The position numbers and the translations under genes are program-made. From contig NZ_CP019511.1 in assembly GCF_002002925.1 (NCBI RefSeq), positions 1,178,001 through 1,242,000 on the forward strand: a stretch of 64,000 nt of DNA. The letters run 5' to 3'. Numbering within the stretch: the stretch's first letter is position 1; the number at the start of each line of letters is the position of its first letter. This stretch comes from Sphingomonas sp. LM7. GTDB taxonomy: Bacteria > Pseudomonadota > Alphaproteobacteria > Sphingomonadales > Sphingomonadaceae. Shown in pieces: positions 13,126 to 21,924 of this stretch. The notes under the pieces are model-generated. The model had not been told where the DNA came from and ran no database searches. It saw nothing but the letters and a program-made list of their open reading frames with translations.

Positions 13126-13400
13126 TGGTCTTCGAGATGGGCAATCGCCTGGATCGGCCCGTCTTAACGTCCCCGCCCGTGTTCGGCGGCCGGGAATGTT
13201 CCTCCCCCCGGATCGAAAACCGGTCGCTCGTCGCTTGGCCGCGCCCCCCGGTGCGTCCAGCAGCAACTGCGAACAGAGAATTTCCGATAGCGGATGACGG
13301 GCATTGTGCCGTTGAACGCACGTGTCGCCCGCTTGCGTGGCGGTGTCATCGGGCTGAATTGTCGCTGAAAGTCCGCACGCCAGCGCCACGGACCGGGCGT
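13126..13400. other. Gap without a recognisable gene
   Basis: About 275 bases lie between the convergent rpoD terminator and the secreted-protein gene. Frames are open here on both strands, but none has a credible ribosome site, family resemblance or codon pattern. I see no tRNA-like fold or repeat. Confidence 0.5.
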
Positions 13401-13892
13401 TCACCTCGGCACGGCTTGCCATACCGCCGCGGCCACGCCGCCGCCGCCTACGCTGAACGGCGGGCTGTCGTCATCGCCATCGAGCTTGAGCACGAAGGCG
13501 GCGCTCAGCGCCGACTTGCGGATCCGCGGCCGGGGCTGGTCGCGAATGATATCGTGGACCGCATAGCTTCCCCCGTCATGGGCAGTGATCTCGGGCAGCG
13601 TCGCGCCGGGTCCCCATGTCGCGGGCTCCGATGTTGCGCTGGAACGCACCTGCCTGGTTTCCGCAGTCACGGGACCGGCAGGCAGGCGTTCGAGACGCGT
13701 ATCACCGGCGGGAAGCATGAACGGCTGCAGCCTTGCGTTGCCGGACGAAACTGCCGGGCTGCGCACGCCGGCGGGGTCCTTGATCAATGCGGCAGGGGGC
13801 GGAGGCGTTCGGACGCGTCCGGCACGCTCCCCCGCCAGCGCGGGAAGCGAAAGTCCACAGGCAATGGTGCAACCGAGCAGAGCCTTGAGCAT
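13401..13892 (-). CDS. Secreted hypothetical protein
   Basis: The ATG at 13892, preceded by GGGGAAAC, gives a 163-residue protein with a clear Sec signal peptide (MLKALLGCTIACGLSLPALAG, cut after ALA). A longer frame to 13988 would bury the signal peptide and overlap the PilZ gene. The mature part is proline-rich at the start (RTPPPPAALIKDP). It ends in a conserved-looking stretch (SALSAAFVLKLDGDDDSPPFSVGGGGVAAAVWQ). I recognise no domain. It is the last gene before the bidirectional hairpin at 13094-13125. Confidence 0.7.
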   Translation of the reverse strand: MLKALLGCTIACGLSLPALAGERAGRVRTPPPPAALIKDPAGVRSPAVSSGNARLQPFMLPAGDTRLERLPAGPVTAETRQVRSSATSEPATWGPGATLPEITAHDGGSYAVHDIIRDQPRPRIRKSALSAAFVLKLDGDDDSPPFSVGGGGVAAAVWQAVPR

Positions 13893-13984
13893 CACCGTTT
13901 CCCCAAACCAGTGAAGATGCCGCAGGATGACTTGTGTGGGGCAAGGGCGCAATGCGAATTGTCTCGTTCCGCCGCGCCCTGCCC

Positions 13985-14320
13985 TCACTGCGCCGTAAGT
14001 GTATCGAATTCCTCGATCGTCAGCGGCGTCTGGAATTCGAGACCCGCTTCGAAATCATGGGCCCAGACGACGCGTGCGGACCATTGGCCGAGCTTGGGCA
14101 GCGTCAGCCAGATCATCGCGCCGGCGCGAAGCTCCGAATAGGTCTGGAGTCGCGCGCCATGGATCGAGAGATCGGTGACGCGGCACAGCGTGCGATCGAG
14201 ACCGCCGCGGCCGACCCGCGCATCGAGCGACACCGGCGCCCGGGGAACGCGCCGCCGGCCAAGGCTCTCGGCAGGTTCGAACTCGGCCGCGAAGGGTGCA
14301 TGGATGAGTTGGGTCGCCAT
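13985..14320 (-). CDS. PilZ domain protein (cyclic di-GMP binding)
   Basis: This 111-residue protein is a single PilZ domain. The arginine motif RRRVPR lies at 22-27, the second motif DLSIHGARL begins at Asp50, and beta strands such as GAMIWLTLPKLGQWSARVVWA follow. These two motifs wrap around cyclic di-GMP. There is no partner domain, so it is probably an adaptor. Target and pathway are not shown by the neighbours. It sits between rpmE and a secreted hypothetical protein on the same strand. Confidence 0.88.
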   Translation of the reverse strand: MATQLIHAPFAAEFEPAESLGRRRVPRAPVSLDARVGRGGLDRTLCRVTDLSIHGARLQTYSELRAGAMIWLTLPKLGQWSARVVWAHDFEAGLEFQTPLTIEEFDTLTAQ

Positions 14321-14365
14321 GCAGTCAGGCTAACCGCGTCTGGCTAATGCCGCGTTAACGACGAA

Positions 14366-14426
14366 ATCCCGGCGCGGCCGGATCGGGCGAGCCTCGGCTC
14401 GTCATGCGATCCGGCCGTGCCGGGAT
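14366..14426 (-). terminator. Long hairpin downstream of rpmE
   Basis: The 20-base arms 14366-14385 and 14407-14426 pair with one mismatch (ATCCCGGCGCGGCCGGATCG type), and the loop contains a further CGAG/CTCG stem. It lies 41 bases past the rpmE stop on the minus strand. No long T-tract follows, so either a terminator or a repeat element of the GGGATCCGG type is possible. Confidence 0.6.
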
Positions 14427-14467
14427 CCCGAAAATATCGAAGCGGGCCTCCGTCGGGCGGCCTGCGC

Positions 14468-14698
14468 TTACTTCTTGCCGAGCGAGAGACCGCCGAAGCG
14501 CTTGTTGAAGCGCGCGACCTGGCCGCCCTGGTCGAGCATCTGGCCACGGCCACCGGTCCAGGCGGGATGCGCCAGCGGATCGATGTCGAGCGTCATCAGA
14601 TCGCCTTCCTTGCCCCAGGTCGAGCGAGTCTCGAACACGGTGCCGTCGGTCATCTGGACCTTGATCATGTGGTAATCGGGATGCGTGTCTTTTTTCAC
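14468..14698 (-). CDS. rpmE: 50S ribosomal protein bL31
   Basis: This 76-residue protein has the typical bL31 start [19 protein letters not shown] and the core [20 protein letters not shown] followed by HPAWTGG. The four zinc-binding cysteines of the C+ form are absent, so this is the zinc-free form. It sits alone, downstream of the fabZ cluster, with hairpins on both sides. Confidence 0.96.
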   Translation of the reverse strand: MKKDTHPDYHMIKVQMTDGTVFETRSTWGKEGDLMTLDIDPLAHPAWTGGRGQMLDQGGQVARFNKRFGGLSLGKK

Positions 14699-14712
14699 GA
14701 TCGAATTCCTTG

Positions 14713-14740
14713 GAAAAGCCGCCGGTTTCCGACCGGCAGC
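14713..14740 (-). terminator. Hairpin with T-run between fabZ and rpmE
   Basis: On the minus strand a GC-rich stem (CTGCCGGT pairing with ACCGGCGG, loop CGGAA) is followed by CTTTTCC. It ends about 15 bases before the rpmE ATG. It would stop transcripts of the bamA-skp-fabZ cluster; because it is so close to rpmE, it could instead be a leader hairpin controlling L31. Confidence 0.5.
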
Positions 14741-14802
14741 GGACGCGCGCGACTAGCAGAGGGTTGCGGCGAAGGCAACCTTTGCGCCCGGCGCGGGGAG
14801 AA

Positions 14803-15282
14803 TCAGGCTGCGGGCGGCTCCGCGATCATCGCCGTGAATTCGCATTCGGTGGCGACTTCGCCATTCAGCAACGCCCTGCCCGCGAACTTGCAGACCCGGG
14901 ACCGCTTCTGGATGAACTCGACTTCGAGGCGGAGCAGCACGCCGGGCTCGACGGGCTTGCGGAACTTCACGCCGTCGATCGACATGAAATAGACCAGCTT
15001 GCCCGATCCGGCGAGGCCGAGGCTCTCGACGGCGAGCACGCCCGCCGCCTGCGCCAGCGCTTCGACCTGGAGCACGCCGGGCATGATCGGACGCCCGGGG
15101 AAATGCCCCTGGAAGAATTCCTCGTTCATCGAGACCGCCTTGATCGCGACGATGCGCTGGTCGAGGACCAGTTCTTCGACGCGATCGACGAGCAGCATCG
15201 GGTAACGATGCGGCAGCGCCGCCATCACGCGCTTGATATCAAGCGGGCCGATGGAGACGCTGCCGGTTTCGGTCTCGCTCAC
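14803..15282 (-). CDS. fabZ: 3-hydroxyacyl-ACP dehydratase
   Basis: This 159-residue hot-dog-fold enzyme dehydrates 3-hydroxyacyl-ACP in fatty-acid synthesis. The catalytic His60 is in [15 protein letters not shown] and Glu74 is in [11 protein letters not shown]. The start overlaps the skp stop (ATGA). In LPS-making proteobacteria lpxD lies between skp and fabZ and lpxA follows fabZ; neither is here, and rpmE comes next. Confidence 0.97.
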   Translation of the reverse strand: MSETETGSVSIGPLDIKRVMAALPHRYPMLLVDRVEELVLDQRIVAIKAVSMNEEFFQGHFPGRPIMPGVLQVEALAQAAGVLAVESLGLAGSGKLVYFMSIDGVKFRKPVEPGVLLRLEVEFIQKRSRVCKFAGRALLNGEVATECEFTAMIAEPPAA

Positions 15283-16028
15283 CGAGGCTCGGCCGGCTTT
15301 GCAGACTGGGTGGTCGCGGCCGGCGCGGGCGCCGCACCCGGCTGTGCCGGGCGCTGCTGCGCGGCCGCCTGCTGATAGGCCTGGATCTGGGCGGCCTGAG
15401 CGATCTGCTGCTGGATGGCGAGCGTCTCGCGCGAGGGCTGCCAGTCGGCTGGCGGCTGGATGCCGACGGTCGGCGTGGTCTTGTCGATTTCGGCGACGAT
15501 CGCCTGGCTGATATTGGCCGAATCCGGCGCATACATGAACACTTCCGGCGACAGCACGACGCTGATCTTGCGGGCGTTCACGACGCGCAGCTGCGCGGCC
15601 TCATACTGGCGAAGGACCGACTCGATCGCGAACAGCTCGGCGCGGGCGGCCGGGTTGCTGAGACGCTGCATGTCGTTCTGCGCATTGGTCTGCGCGGTAC
15701 GGATCTTCTCGATCGCCGGGTTCTTGGCGGTCTGCGCGGCCTTCGCCTCGTCTTCGCTGACCTTGCCGTCCTTGTTGGCGTCGAGCTGTGCGACGAGCGG
15801 CTTGAGCTCGTTGTCCAGCGCAGTGCGGCGCTGCTGCATCTGATCGAACGCCGCCTTGTAGGTCGTCGAGATCTGCTGGTTCGCGGCGTTGAACGCCTTG
15901 GACGAAGCGACGACGCTGGTCGGGTTCGCATAAGCGATGCCCGCGACCTGCGCCTGTGCGGGCGCTGCGATCACGAGTGCCGCGGGAGCGGCGAGCATCG
16001 CCGCGAGGAGTGCTTTCTTGGTAATCAT
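15279..16028 (-). CDS. OmpH/Skp-type periplasmic chaperone with an EF-hand loop
   Basis: The ATG at 16028 gives a 249-residue protein with a signal peptide ([21 protein letters not shown], cut near residue 26). A long helical Skp-like region is rich in Gln and Ala ([15 protein letters not shown] and [14 protein letters not shown]), and a disordered Pro/Gln/Ala tail follows. Skp trimers hold unfolded outer-membrane proteins in the periplasm; the position directly after bamA supports that role. Unusually, residues 83-94 ([12 protein letters not shown]) are a textbook EF-hand calcium loop placed in the coiled coil. The protein is longer than E. coli Skp. It overlaps bamA by one base and fabZ by four. 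Confidence 0.85.
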   Translation of the reverse strand: MITKKALLAAMLAAPAALVIAAPAQAQVAGIAYANPTSVVASSKAFNAANQQISTTYKAAFDQMQQRRTALDNELKPLVAQLDANKDGKVSEDEAKAAQTAKNPAIEKIRTAQTNAQNDMQRLSNPAARAELFAIESVLRQYEAAQLRVVNARKISVVLSPEVFMYAPDSANISQAIVAEIDKTTPTVGIQPPADWQPSRETLAIQQQIAQAAQIQAYQQAAAQQRPAQPGAAPAPAATTQSAKPAEPR

Positions 16029-18787
16029 CAGAACTGGGTCCCTACGTTGAATGTCACAAGCTTGGAATCGTCGCCGTCCACCGTCACGAGAGTCTTCGCG
16101 ACGTCGATGCGGAGCGGCCCGAACGGCGAATTCCAGTTGACGCCAAAGCCCACCGAAATGCGCGGCTTCGCGGAATCGCCGACGAAGCGCTCGAAGAACG
16201 GCGTAGTCGGGGAGTTGGCGATCGCGTTGATCGATGTGCCGACGCACGCTGCCGAGGCACTTGCCGAATAGCCGACGGTGCAGGTCGTCAGCGCCCCGGC
16301 ATTGGTGCCCGTGCTGACGACATAATATTGATTGCCGCTCGCGTCCTTGAGGAAATTATCCTTGGGAAGCAGCGTCGGCGAGCCGTCCGCGTTGAAGACG
16401 AGGTTACCCGCGCCATCGGTCTTCTGGGCGAATTCGATCGTCTTGCCCGGCCGGGTGATCCCGAACAGGCTGCCGGCCATCACGAAGATCGACGGGCGCA
16501 GGCCCATTTCGGCCGCACCGGCACCGAGCGGAATCTCCAGCTCGGCCTTGGTGAGGTAATAGGCCTTGCCGCCCAGTGCGTCGTCGATGATCTGGTCTTC
16601 GTCGGTGACCAGCAGCTGGGTGCCCGCTGCCGCATCGCCGGTATAGCTGATACGCTGCACGCGCGGTCCAACGCCGCGGATGTCGAAGCCGCGGAACTGC
16701 GGCTCGCCCAGATAGAAGCGGTCGGTGATGCGCACCGGATCGACGCCCGCGCTGGTCTTCTCCAGGCTATGGATATAGCCGCCCTCGCCCGACATCGAGA
16801 AGATGAAGCCGCTGCCGACGTTCCAATATTTCGAGCCCTCGGCACGGGCACGGACATATTTCACTTCGCCGCCGAGACCGGCAAAGTCAGCACCGACGCT
16901 GAGGCGCTGGCCGCGGGTGGGACGCAGGCGGCTGTTGAGGCTGTCATAGATCAGCGAGACGCCGACCAGCGAGGTGATGCGGTTGCCGACGGCCTCGCAA
17001 TAATAGCGGCCCGCCTTGAGCGGATCGCAGACGCCGTTGGTGTAGAAGCTCGACTTGTCGAGCGTGACGTTGTCCTGGCGCAGCGTGTAGCGGCCCGACA
17101 GCGTCCAATATTCGGTGAGCGGCAGGCCCGCCACCAGCTGGCCGCCCGTCGCAACCTGGCTGTAGGTCGTGCTGCGGTCGCTGCCGATATAGTTGAAAGC
17201 GTTATAGTCCTGGCGGAACAGCGTACCGCCCAGCGCGATGTTGGTGTCGAACAGATACGGCTCGGTAAAGCCCAGCTCCACCGACTTCGAATAGCTCGAA
17301 TAGTCGACCGATGCCGACACCGTCTGGCCCATGCCGCGGAAATTGCGCTGGCGGATCGATGCTTGGAGGATGAAGCGCTCGAGGCTCGAGAAGCCAGCCG
17401 ACAGCGTCAGCTCGCCGTTCGGACGCTCTTCGACATTCGCCGCAAGCACGATCCGGTCGGGTGCCGAGCCTTCCTTGCGCTCGATCTCGAACTTGTCCTG
17501 GAAATAGCCCAGCGAGTTGATCCGGTCCTGCGAACGCTTGACGAGGAAGGTATTGAAGGCGTCGCCCTCGGCCACGCGGAACTCGCGGCGGACTACCTTG
17601 TCCTGCGTCTGGCGATTGCCGGTGATCTCGATCCGCTCGACATAGGTGCGGTTCGATTCGCCGATGTGGAAGTTCATCGTCATCGTCAGCGCTTCGCGGT
17701 CGCGCTGGAATTCGGGGCGCACGTCGGCGAACGCATAGCCGAACGCGCCGGCGGTCTCGCTCAACTGCTCGACTGTGTCTTCGACGGCCTTTGCGTTGTA
17801 GAACTGGCCTTCCTTGATCGCCAGCGCCGTAGCGAGCCGCTTGTCGTCGAAGTCGCGGATCGCGCTGTCGACGGTCACCGGGCCGAACTTATAGCGCGGG
17901 CCTTCCTCGACCACATAAGTGATGATGAAGTCGCGCTTGTCCGGCGTCAGCTCGGCGATCGCCGAGATCACGCGGAAATCGGCATAGCCCTCGGTCAGGT
18001 AGAACTGGCGCAGCTTCTGCTGGTCATAGGCGAGGCGATCCTGGTCGTAGCTGGTGTTGGAGCTCAGGATGTTCATCAGGCTCGACGTCTTGGTCGCCAT
18101 CTCGCCGCGCAGCTTGCCGTCGGAGAACACCTCGTTGCCGATGATGTTGATCTGGCGGACCTTGGACTTGGGGCCCTCGTCGATCTCGAAAATCACATCG
18201 ACGCGATTCTGGTCGAGGCTGACCATCTTGGGCTCGACATTCGCAGCGAAGCGGCCCTGGCGGCGATACAGCTCGACGATGCGAGCAACGTCGGCGCGGA
18301 CCGCGGTGCGCGTGAAGATCTGGCGCGGCGCCAGCTTCACTTCCTTGCCAATCTTGTCCTGCTTGAGCCGCTTGTTGCCCTCATAGATCACGCGATTGAT
18401 CACCGGGTTCTCGCGGATGCGGATCACCAGGTCGCCGGTCTCGACGCCTTCGATTGACACATCGGCCAGCAGCTCCGACGCGAGCAGGTCCTTGATCGCC
18501 TGATCGACGGTCTCGTTGGTGTAGGTCTCGCCGGTGCGCAGCCGGGTATAGGAGAGCACCGTTTCGGGTTCGAGGCGCTGGGAGCCCTCGACGCGGAGCG
18601 AGCGGATCGTCCGGACCTGCTGCACCGGTACGGGCGCGGGCGCAGCGACGGGCGCCGCAGCCTGGGGCGCGGGCGTCGGCGCCTTCGGGGCGGGAGCGGT
18701 CTGCGCAGTTGCGAGTCCCGAGAGCATCGTGCCCGCAAGAAGCGTCGCAGTGGCGCGTGCGCCGAAATGATAAACCTTGATCGTCAC
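16028..18787 (-). CDS. bamA: Outer-membrane protein assembly factor BamA
   Basis: BamA inserts beta-barrel proteins into the outer membrane. The GTG at 18787, five bases after GGGTGGGA, gives 919 residues. These comprise a signal peptide, an Ala/Pro-rich linker (residues 30-55) and five POTRA domains from IRSLRVEGSQRLEPETVL onwards. The 16-strand barrel contains the RGF lid motif (PQFRGFDIRGVGPR) and ends in a terminal Phe (TFNVGTQF), the BAM recognition signal. An extended loop in the last barrel part (TDGAGNLVFNADGSPTLLPK and following) makes it longer than the E. coli protein. A start four codons earlier (TTG) is possible. It lies between rseP and skp, the standard order. Confidence 0.95.
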   Translation of the reverse strand: MTIKVYHFGARATATLLAGTMLSGLATAQTAPAPKAPTPAPQAAAPVAAPAPVPVQQVRTIRSLRVEGSQRLEPETVLSYTRLRTGETYTNETVDQAIKDLLASELLADVSIEGVETGDLVIRIRENPVINRVIYEGNKRLKQDKIGKEVKLAPRQIFTRTAVRADVARIVELYRRQGRFAANVEPKMVSLDQNRVDVIFEIDEGPKSKVRQINIIGNEVFSDGKLRGEMATKTSSLMNILSSNTSYDQDRLAYDQQKLRQFYLTEGYADFRVISAIAELTPDKRDFIITYVVEEGPRYKFGPVTVDSAIRDFDDKRLATALAIKEGQFYNAKAVEDTVEQLSETAGAFGYAFADVRPEFQRDREALTMTMNFHIGESNRTYVERIEITGNRQTQDKVVRREFRVAEGDAFNTFLVKRSQDRINSLGYFQDKFEIERKEGSAPDRIVLAANVEERPNGELTLSAGFSSLERFILQASIRQRNFRGMGQTVSASVDYSSYSKSVELGFTEPYLFDTNIALGGTLFRQDYNAFNYIGSDRSTTYSQVATGGQLVAGLPLTEYWTLSGRYTLRQDNVTLDKSSFYTNGVCDPLKAGRYYCEAVGNRITSLVGVSLIYDSLNSRLRPTRGQRLSVGADFAGLGGEVKYVRARAEGSKYWNVGSGFIFSMSGEGGYIHSLEKTSAGVDPVRITDRFYLGEPQFRGFDIRGVGPRVQRISYTGDAAAGTQLLVTDEDQIIDDALGGKAYYLTKAELEIPLGAGAAEMGLRPSIFVMAGSLFGITRPGKTIEFAQKTDGAGNLVFNADGSPTLLPKDNFLKDASGNQYYVVSTGTNAGALTTCTVGYSASASAACVGTSINAIANSPTTPFFERFVGDSAKPRISVGFGVNWNSPFGPLRIDVAKTLVTVDGDDSKLVTFNVGTQF

Positions 18788-18863
18788 ATCCCACCCCAAG
18801 TCGGATTTCGAGTAATGCCGCTGCCCACGCGACGCCGGAACAACCGCCCCTGCCTTAACCGCA

Positions 18864-19997
18864 TCAGCCGATCAACCCGGCCAGATTTCTCCAGACGCCG
18901 AATGCGCCCAGATCGTTCAACGTCACCAGCAGCATCAGCGCCAGTATTGCGATCAAGCCACCCCGGAAGGCCCATTCCATGACCTGCGGCTCGACCGGGC
19001 GGCGGCGTACGGCTTCGACTGCGTAGAACAGAAGATGCCCGCCATCCAGCACTGGAACTGGCAACAGGTTGATGAATCCGAGATTAATCGAAATGAGCGC
19101 GATGAGGAACACGAACTCTACCGGTCCCATCGCGAGACGCTCGCCGGAGACTTGCGCGATCTTGAGCGGCCCGCCGAGTTCGGAGAGCGACCGGCGGCCG
19201 GTGATGATCTGCCCCAGCCCGTCCAGCGTCATCTGGACGATGTCGCCAGTCTGGCGGATGCCGACCAGCGGCGCCTCCAGCACGCCCACCGGCCTGAGCA
19301 CCGGCTTGCTGCTGCCCACGCCGAGGATGCCGATCCGATATTTGTTGCCGAAGCGGTCCTGCTCCTCACGGACGCCGATCACGGTATCGGCAGCCATCGC
19401 CGTGCCGCTGCGCTCGAAATCGACCTGCACCGCTTCGCCGGGGCGAAGCTGGGCATATTTGGCGATGTCGGTGAACGTTTCGACCGAACGTCCGCCCAGC
19501 CCGGTGATCCGGTCGCCGGGCTGAAGGCCCGCAATTGCGGCGGCACTGCCCGGCTGCACCGTGCCCACCAGCGACGGCGTGACATTCTGCCCATAAGCGA
19601 GCGCGAAGCCGGCAAGGATGACGATCGCCACGATGAAATTGGCAATCGGCCCCGCCGCCACGATGATCGCGCGTTGCCACAGCTTCTTGGCCTGAAACGT
19701 CTGCGCGCGCTCGTGCGCGGGCAGCGACAGCCATTCGGGCGAAGGCTGGCTCGCCGGGTTCATGTCGCCGGCAAAACGCACATAGCCGCCCAGCGGCAGC
19801 CAGCCGAACTTCCAGCGGGTCCCGCGCTTGTCGGTGATGCCGGCGATCTCGCGACCGAAGCCGATCGAGAATTCCTCCGCCTTCACTCCGAACCACCGCC
19901 CGGCGAGATAATGCCCCAGCTCGTGCAGGAAGACGAGCGGTCCGAGCAGCAGGACGAACGCAATGAAATATATCGGGATGGCGGGGGATTCGATCAA
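18864..19997 (-). CDS. rseP: Site-2 protease RseP (zinc metalloprotease in the membrane)
   Basis: This 377-residue polytopic protease has the active site HELGH at 25-29 in the first membrane helix and the third ligand in NLLPVPVLDGGHLLFY near residue 320. One PDZ domain (VQPGSAAAIAGLQPGDRITGLGG) lies between; E. coli RseP has two. It cleaves anti-sigma factors after a first cut by DegS-like proteases, and clears signal-peptide remnants. The stop is followed 76 bases later by bamA. The start overlaps the dxr stop by four bases (ATGA). Confidence 0.95.
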   Translation of the reverse strand: MIESPAIPIYFIAFVLLLGPLVFLHELGHYLAGRWFGVKAEEFSIGFGREIAGITDKRGTRWKFGWLPLGGYVRFAGDMNPASQPSPEWLSLPAHERAQTFQAKKLWQRAIIVAAGPIANFIVAIVILAGFALAYGQNVTPSLVGTVQPGSAAAIAGLQPGDRITGLGGRSVETFTDIAKYAQLRPGEAVQVDFERSGTAMAADTVIGVREEQDRFGNKYRIGILGVGSSKPVLRPVGVLEAPLVGIRQTGDIVQMTLDGLGQIITGRRSLSELGGPLKIAQVSGERLAMGPVEFVFLIALISINLGFINLLPVPVLDGGHLLFYAVEAVRRRPVEPQVMEWAFRGGLIAILALMLLVTLNDLGAFGVWRNLAGLIG

Positions 19998-21151
19998 AGA
20001 ACGCAGTCCTTCACACGCTCGCCGGCATACGCCCTCGCCTCGGCGTCGATTGCCAACACGGCATCCAGCGAGTCCGGGGCGGCCGGGTCGTAGCGCGCCA
20101 GCGTATCGGCAACGATTGCGGCAATTTCAAGAAATCCGACACGCCCGTCGAGGAATGCCGCCACGGCCACCTCATTGGCGGCATTGAGGATCGCCGGCCG
20201 TGCCCCGCCTGCGCTCAGTGCGTCGCGCGCCAGCGTCAGCGCGGGGAAGCGCACCGGGTCCGGCGCCGCGAAGTCCAGCCGGCCGACCCGCGCCAGATCG
20301 AGCTGCTCGCACGGCGTCTCCATCCGCTCGGGCCAGGCCAGCGCAAAGGCGATCGGCGTGCGCATATCGGGACTGCCCAGCTGGGCGAGCACCGATCCGT
20401 CGATATATTCGACCATCGAATGCACCACCGACTGGGCATGGACGATCACGTCGAGCTGGTCGGCGCGGACGGGGAACAAGTGGAAAGCCTCGATCAGCTC
20501 GAGCCCCTTGTTCATCATCGTCGCCGAATCGACCGAGATCTTGGCGCCCATCGACCAATTGGGATGCGCCACTGCCTGTGCCGGCGTGATCGCCCGCATC
20601 GCTTCGAGCGAAGTCTCGCGGAACGGACCACCGCTAGCCGTGAGGATGATCCTGCGCACGCCGCGTGGGGCAGTCCGGTCTAGGCACTGAAACACGGCGT
20701 TGTGCTCCGAATCGACCGGCAACAGCGTCGTGGCGTGCGCCCGTGCCGCCGCCATCATCACTTCGCCCGCCGAAACCAGCGATTCCTTGTTGGCCAGCGC
20801 AACAGTGCCGCCCGCTTCCAGCGCCGCCATCACCGGCTTGAGACCGGCGGTGCCGACGATCGCCGCCATCGTCCAGTCCGCCCGCATGCGCGCTGCATCG
20901 CACACCGCATCGGCCCCTGCCCGCGCCTCGATACCGCTCGAACCCAGTGCGTCGCGCAGGCGGTCGAGGCAGTCCGGGTCGGCCACGACGGCGACCTTCG
21001 CGCGGGTACGGATCGCTGCAGCCGCCAGCTTGTCCACATCGCGGTTGGCAGCGAGCGCGAGCACCTGGAACTGGTCCGGCGCCCGCTCGATCAGGTCGAG
21101 CGTCGAGCTGCCTACCGAACCGGTGGCACCGAGAATCGTCACGGTTTTCAT
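19994..21151 (-). CDS. dxr: 1-deoxy-D-xylulose-5-phosphate reductoisomerase
   Basis: This 385-residue enzyme makes 2-C-methyl-D-erythritol 4-phosphate, the committed step of the MEP isoprenoid pathway. The NADPH site ILGATGSVGSSTLDL is at the N-terminus. The metal and substrate site includes PVDSEHNAVFQCL, and the loop TASGGPFRETS precedes HPNWSMGAKISVDSATMMNKGLE. It overlaps cdsA by one base and rseP by four, so the whole uppS-cdsA-dxr-rseP set is one operon. ispE, a later step of the same pathway, lies at 44475-45281. Confidence 0.97.
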   Translation of the reverse strand: MKTVTILGATGSVGSSTLDLIERAPDQFQVLALAANRDVDKLAAAAIRTRAKVAVVADPDCLDRLRDALGSSGIEARAGADAVCDAARMRADWTMAAIVGTAGLKPVMAALEAGGTVALANKESLVSAGEVMMAAARAHATTLLPVDSEHNAVFQCLDRTAPRGVRRIILTASGGPFRETSLEAMRAITPAQAVAHPNWSMGAKISVDSATMMNKGLELIEAFHLFPVRADQLDVIVHAQSVVHSMVEYIDGSVLAQLGSPDMRTPIAFALAWPERMETPCEQLDLARVGRLDFAAPDPVRFPALTLARDALSAGGARPAILNAANEVAVAAFLDGRVGFLEIAAIVADTLARYDPAAPDSLDAVLAIDAEARAYAGERVKDCVL

Positions 21152-21924
21152 CAGGCGAACGCCAGTACCAGCGCCGCCGCGACCGGGGCCACTGCAACAA
21201 GGCCGTCGAGCCGATCGAGCACCCCGCCATGGCCGGGGAGCAGGCTGCCCGAATCCTTGACCCCTGCCCTTCGCTTCAAATGGCTCTCATACAGGTCGCC
21301 GAGCTGCGACAGCATCGCCAGCAGCGGCGTACACAGCGCCAGGATGAGCGGCAGGCCGAACCCGGCTGCAAGGATTGCGGCAAACACGCCCGCACCGACA
21401 AGCCCGCCGAAAAAGCCGGCCCAGGTCTTGTTCGGGCTGATCGCCGGCGCGAGCTTCGCTCCCCCGATCGCGCGACCGGCGAAATAGGCGGCGGTGTCGC
21501 TGGTCCACACGAGCGCCATTGCCCAGAGCGTCAGCAGAAAGCCGTTGGATTGTTCGCGCAATGCCAGCAGCCCGAGCACGGGCAACCCCACATAGAGCGC
21601 GCCGAGCGCAAGCTGCGGCTTGCGGACCGCCGCCCCCAGGAAGAAGCAGGCCGCGAATATCAGCCCGAGCGCGAGGAACCCCGGTCCGGCGGCGAGACCC
21701 GGCGCCATGATCGCCAGCGGCACGGTGATCGCATATTGCGCCAGCCGCTTCTGCTTCAGCGTCGCGCCGGCAAGATCGGCCCATTCGCCCATCATCAGCA
21801 ACCCGCCGACAGCGACGAGCAACCAGAAGACGAGGCCCCCGAACCACAGCGCCGCGAACGACACTGCGATCAGGATGACCGCAACGACGAGGCGCTTGCC
21901 GAGATCGGAGTTCTTGGCGCTCAC
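21151..21924 (-). CDS. cdsA: Phosphatidate cytidylyltransferase (CDP-diglyceride synthase)
   Basis: The GTG at 21924 overlaps the uppS stop and gives a 257-residue polytopic membrane enzyme. It makes CDP-diacylglycerol, the precursor used by PssA in this window. The signature is complete near the C-terminus: SPNKTWAGFFGG, then SQLGDLYESHLKRRAGVKD and LLPGHGGVLDRLD. About seven membrane segments are visible. A longer frame to 22044 only extends into uppS and lacks membrane character. Confidence 0.95.
   Translation of the reverse strand: MSAKNSDLGKRLVVAVILIAVSFAALWFGGLVFWLLVAVGGLLMMGEWADLAGATLKQKRLAQYAITVPLAIMAPGLAAGPGFLALGLIFAACFFLGAAVRKPQLALGALYVGLPVLGLLALREQSNGFLLTLWAMALVWTSDTAAYFAGRAIGGAKLAPAISPNKTWAGFFGGLVGAGVFAAILAAGFGLPLILALCTPLLAMLSQLGDLYESHLKRRAGVKDSGSLLPGHGGVLDRLDGLVAVAPVAAALVLAFA

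Noticed and set aside
13137..14141. A 334-codon open frame on the plus strand crossing the secreted-protein gene
   Set aside because: It has no ribosome site or family likeness, and it overlaps a minus-strand gene with a clear signal peptide.
16328..18457. A 709-codon open frame on the plus strand
   Set aside because: It mirrors the bamA codons; composition is that of an antisense shadow, and bamA itself is unmistakable.
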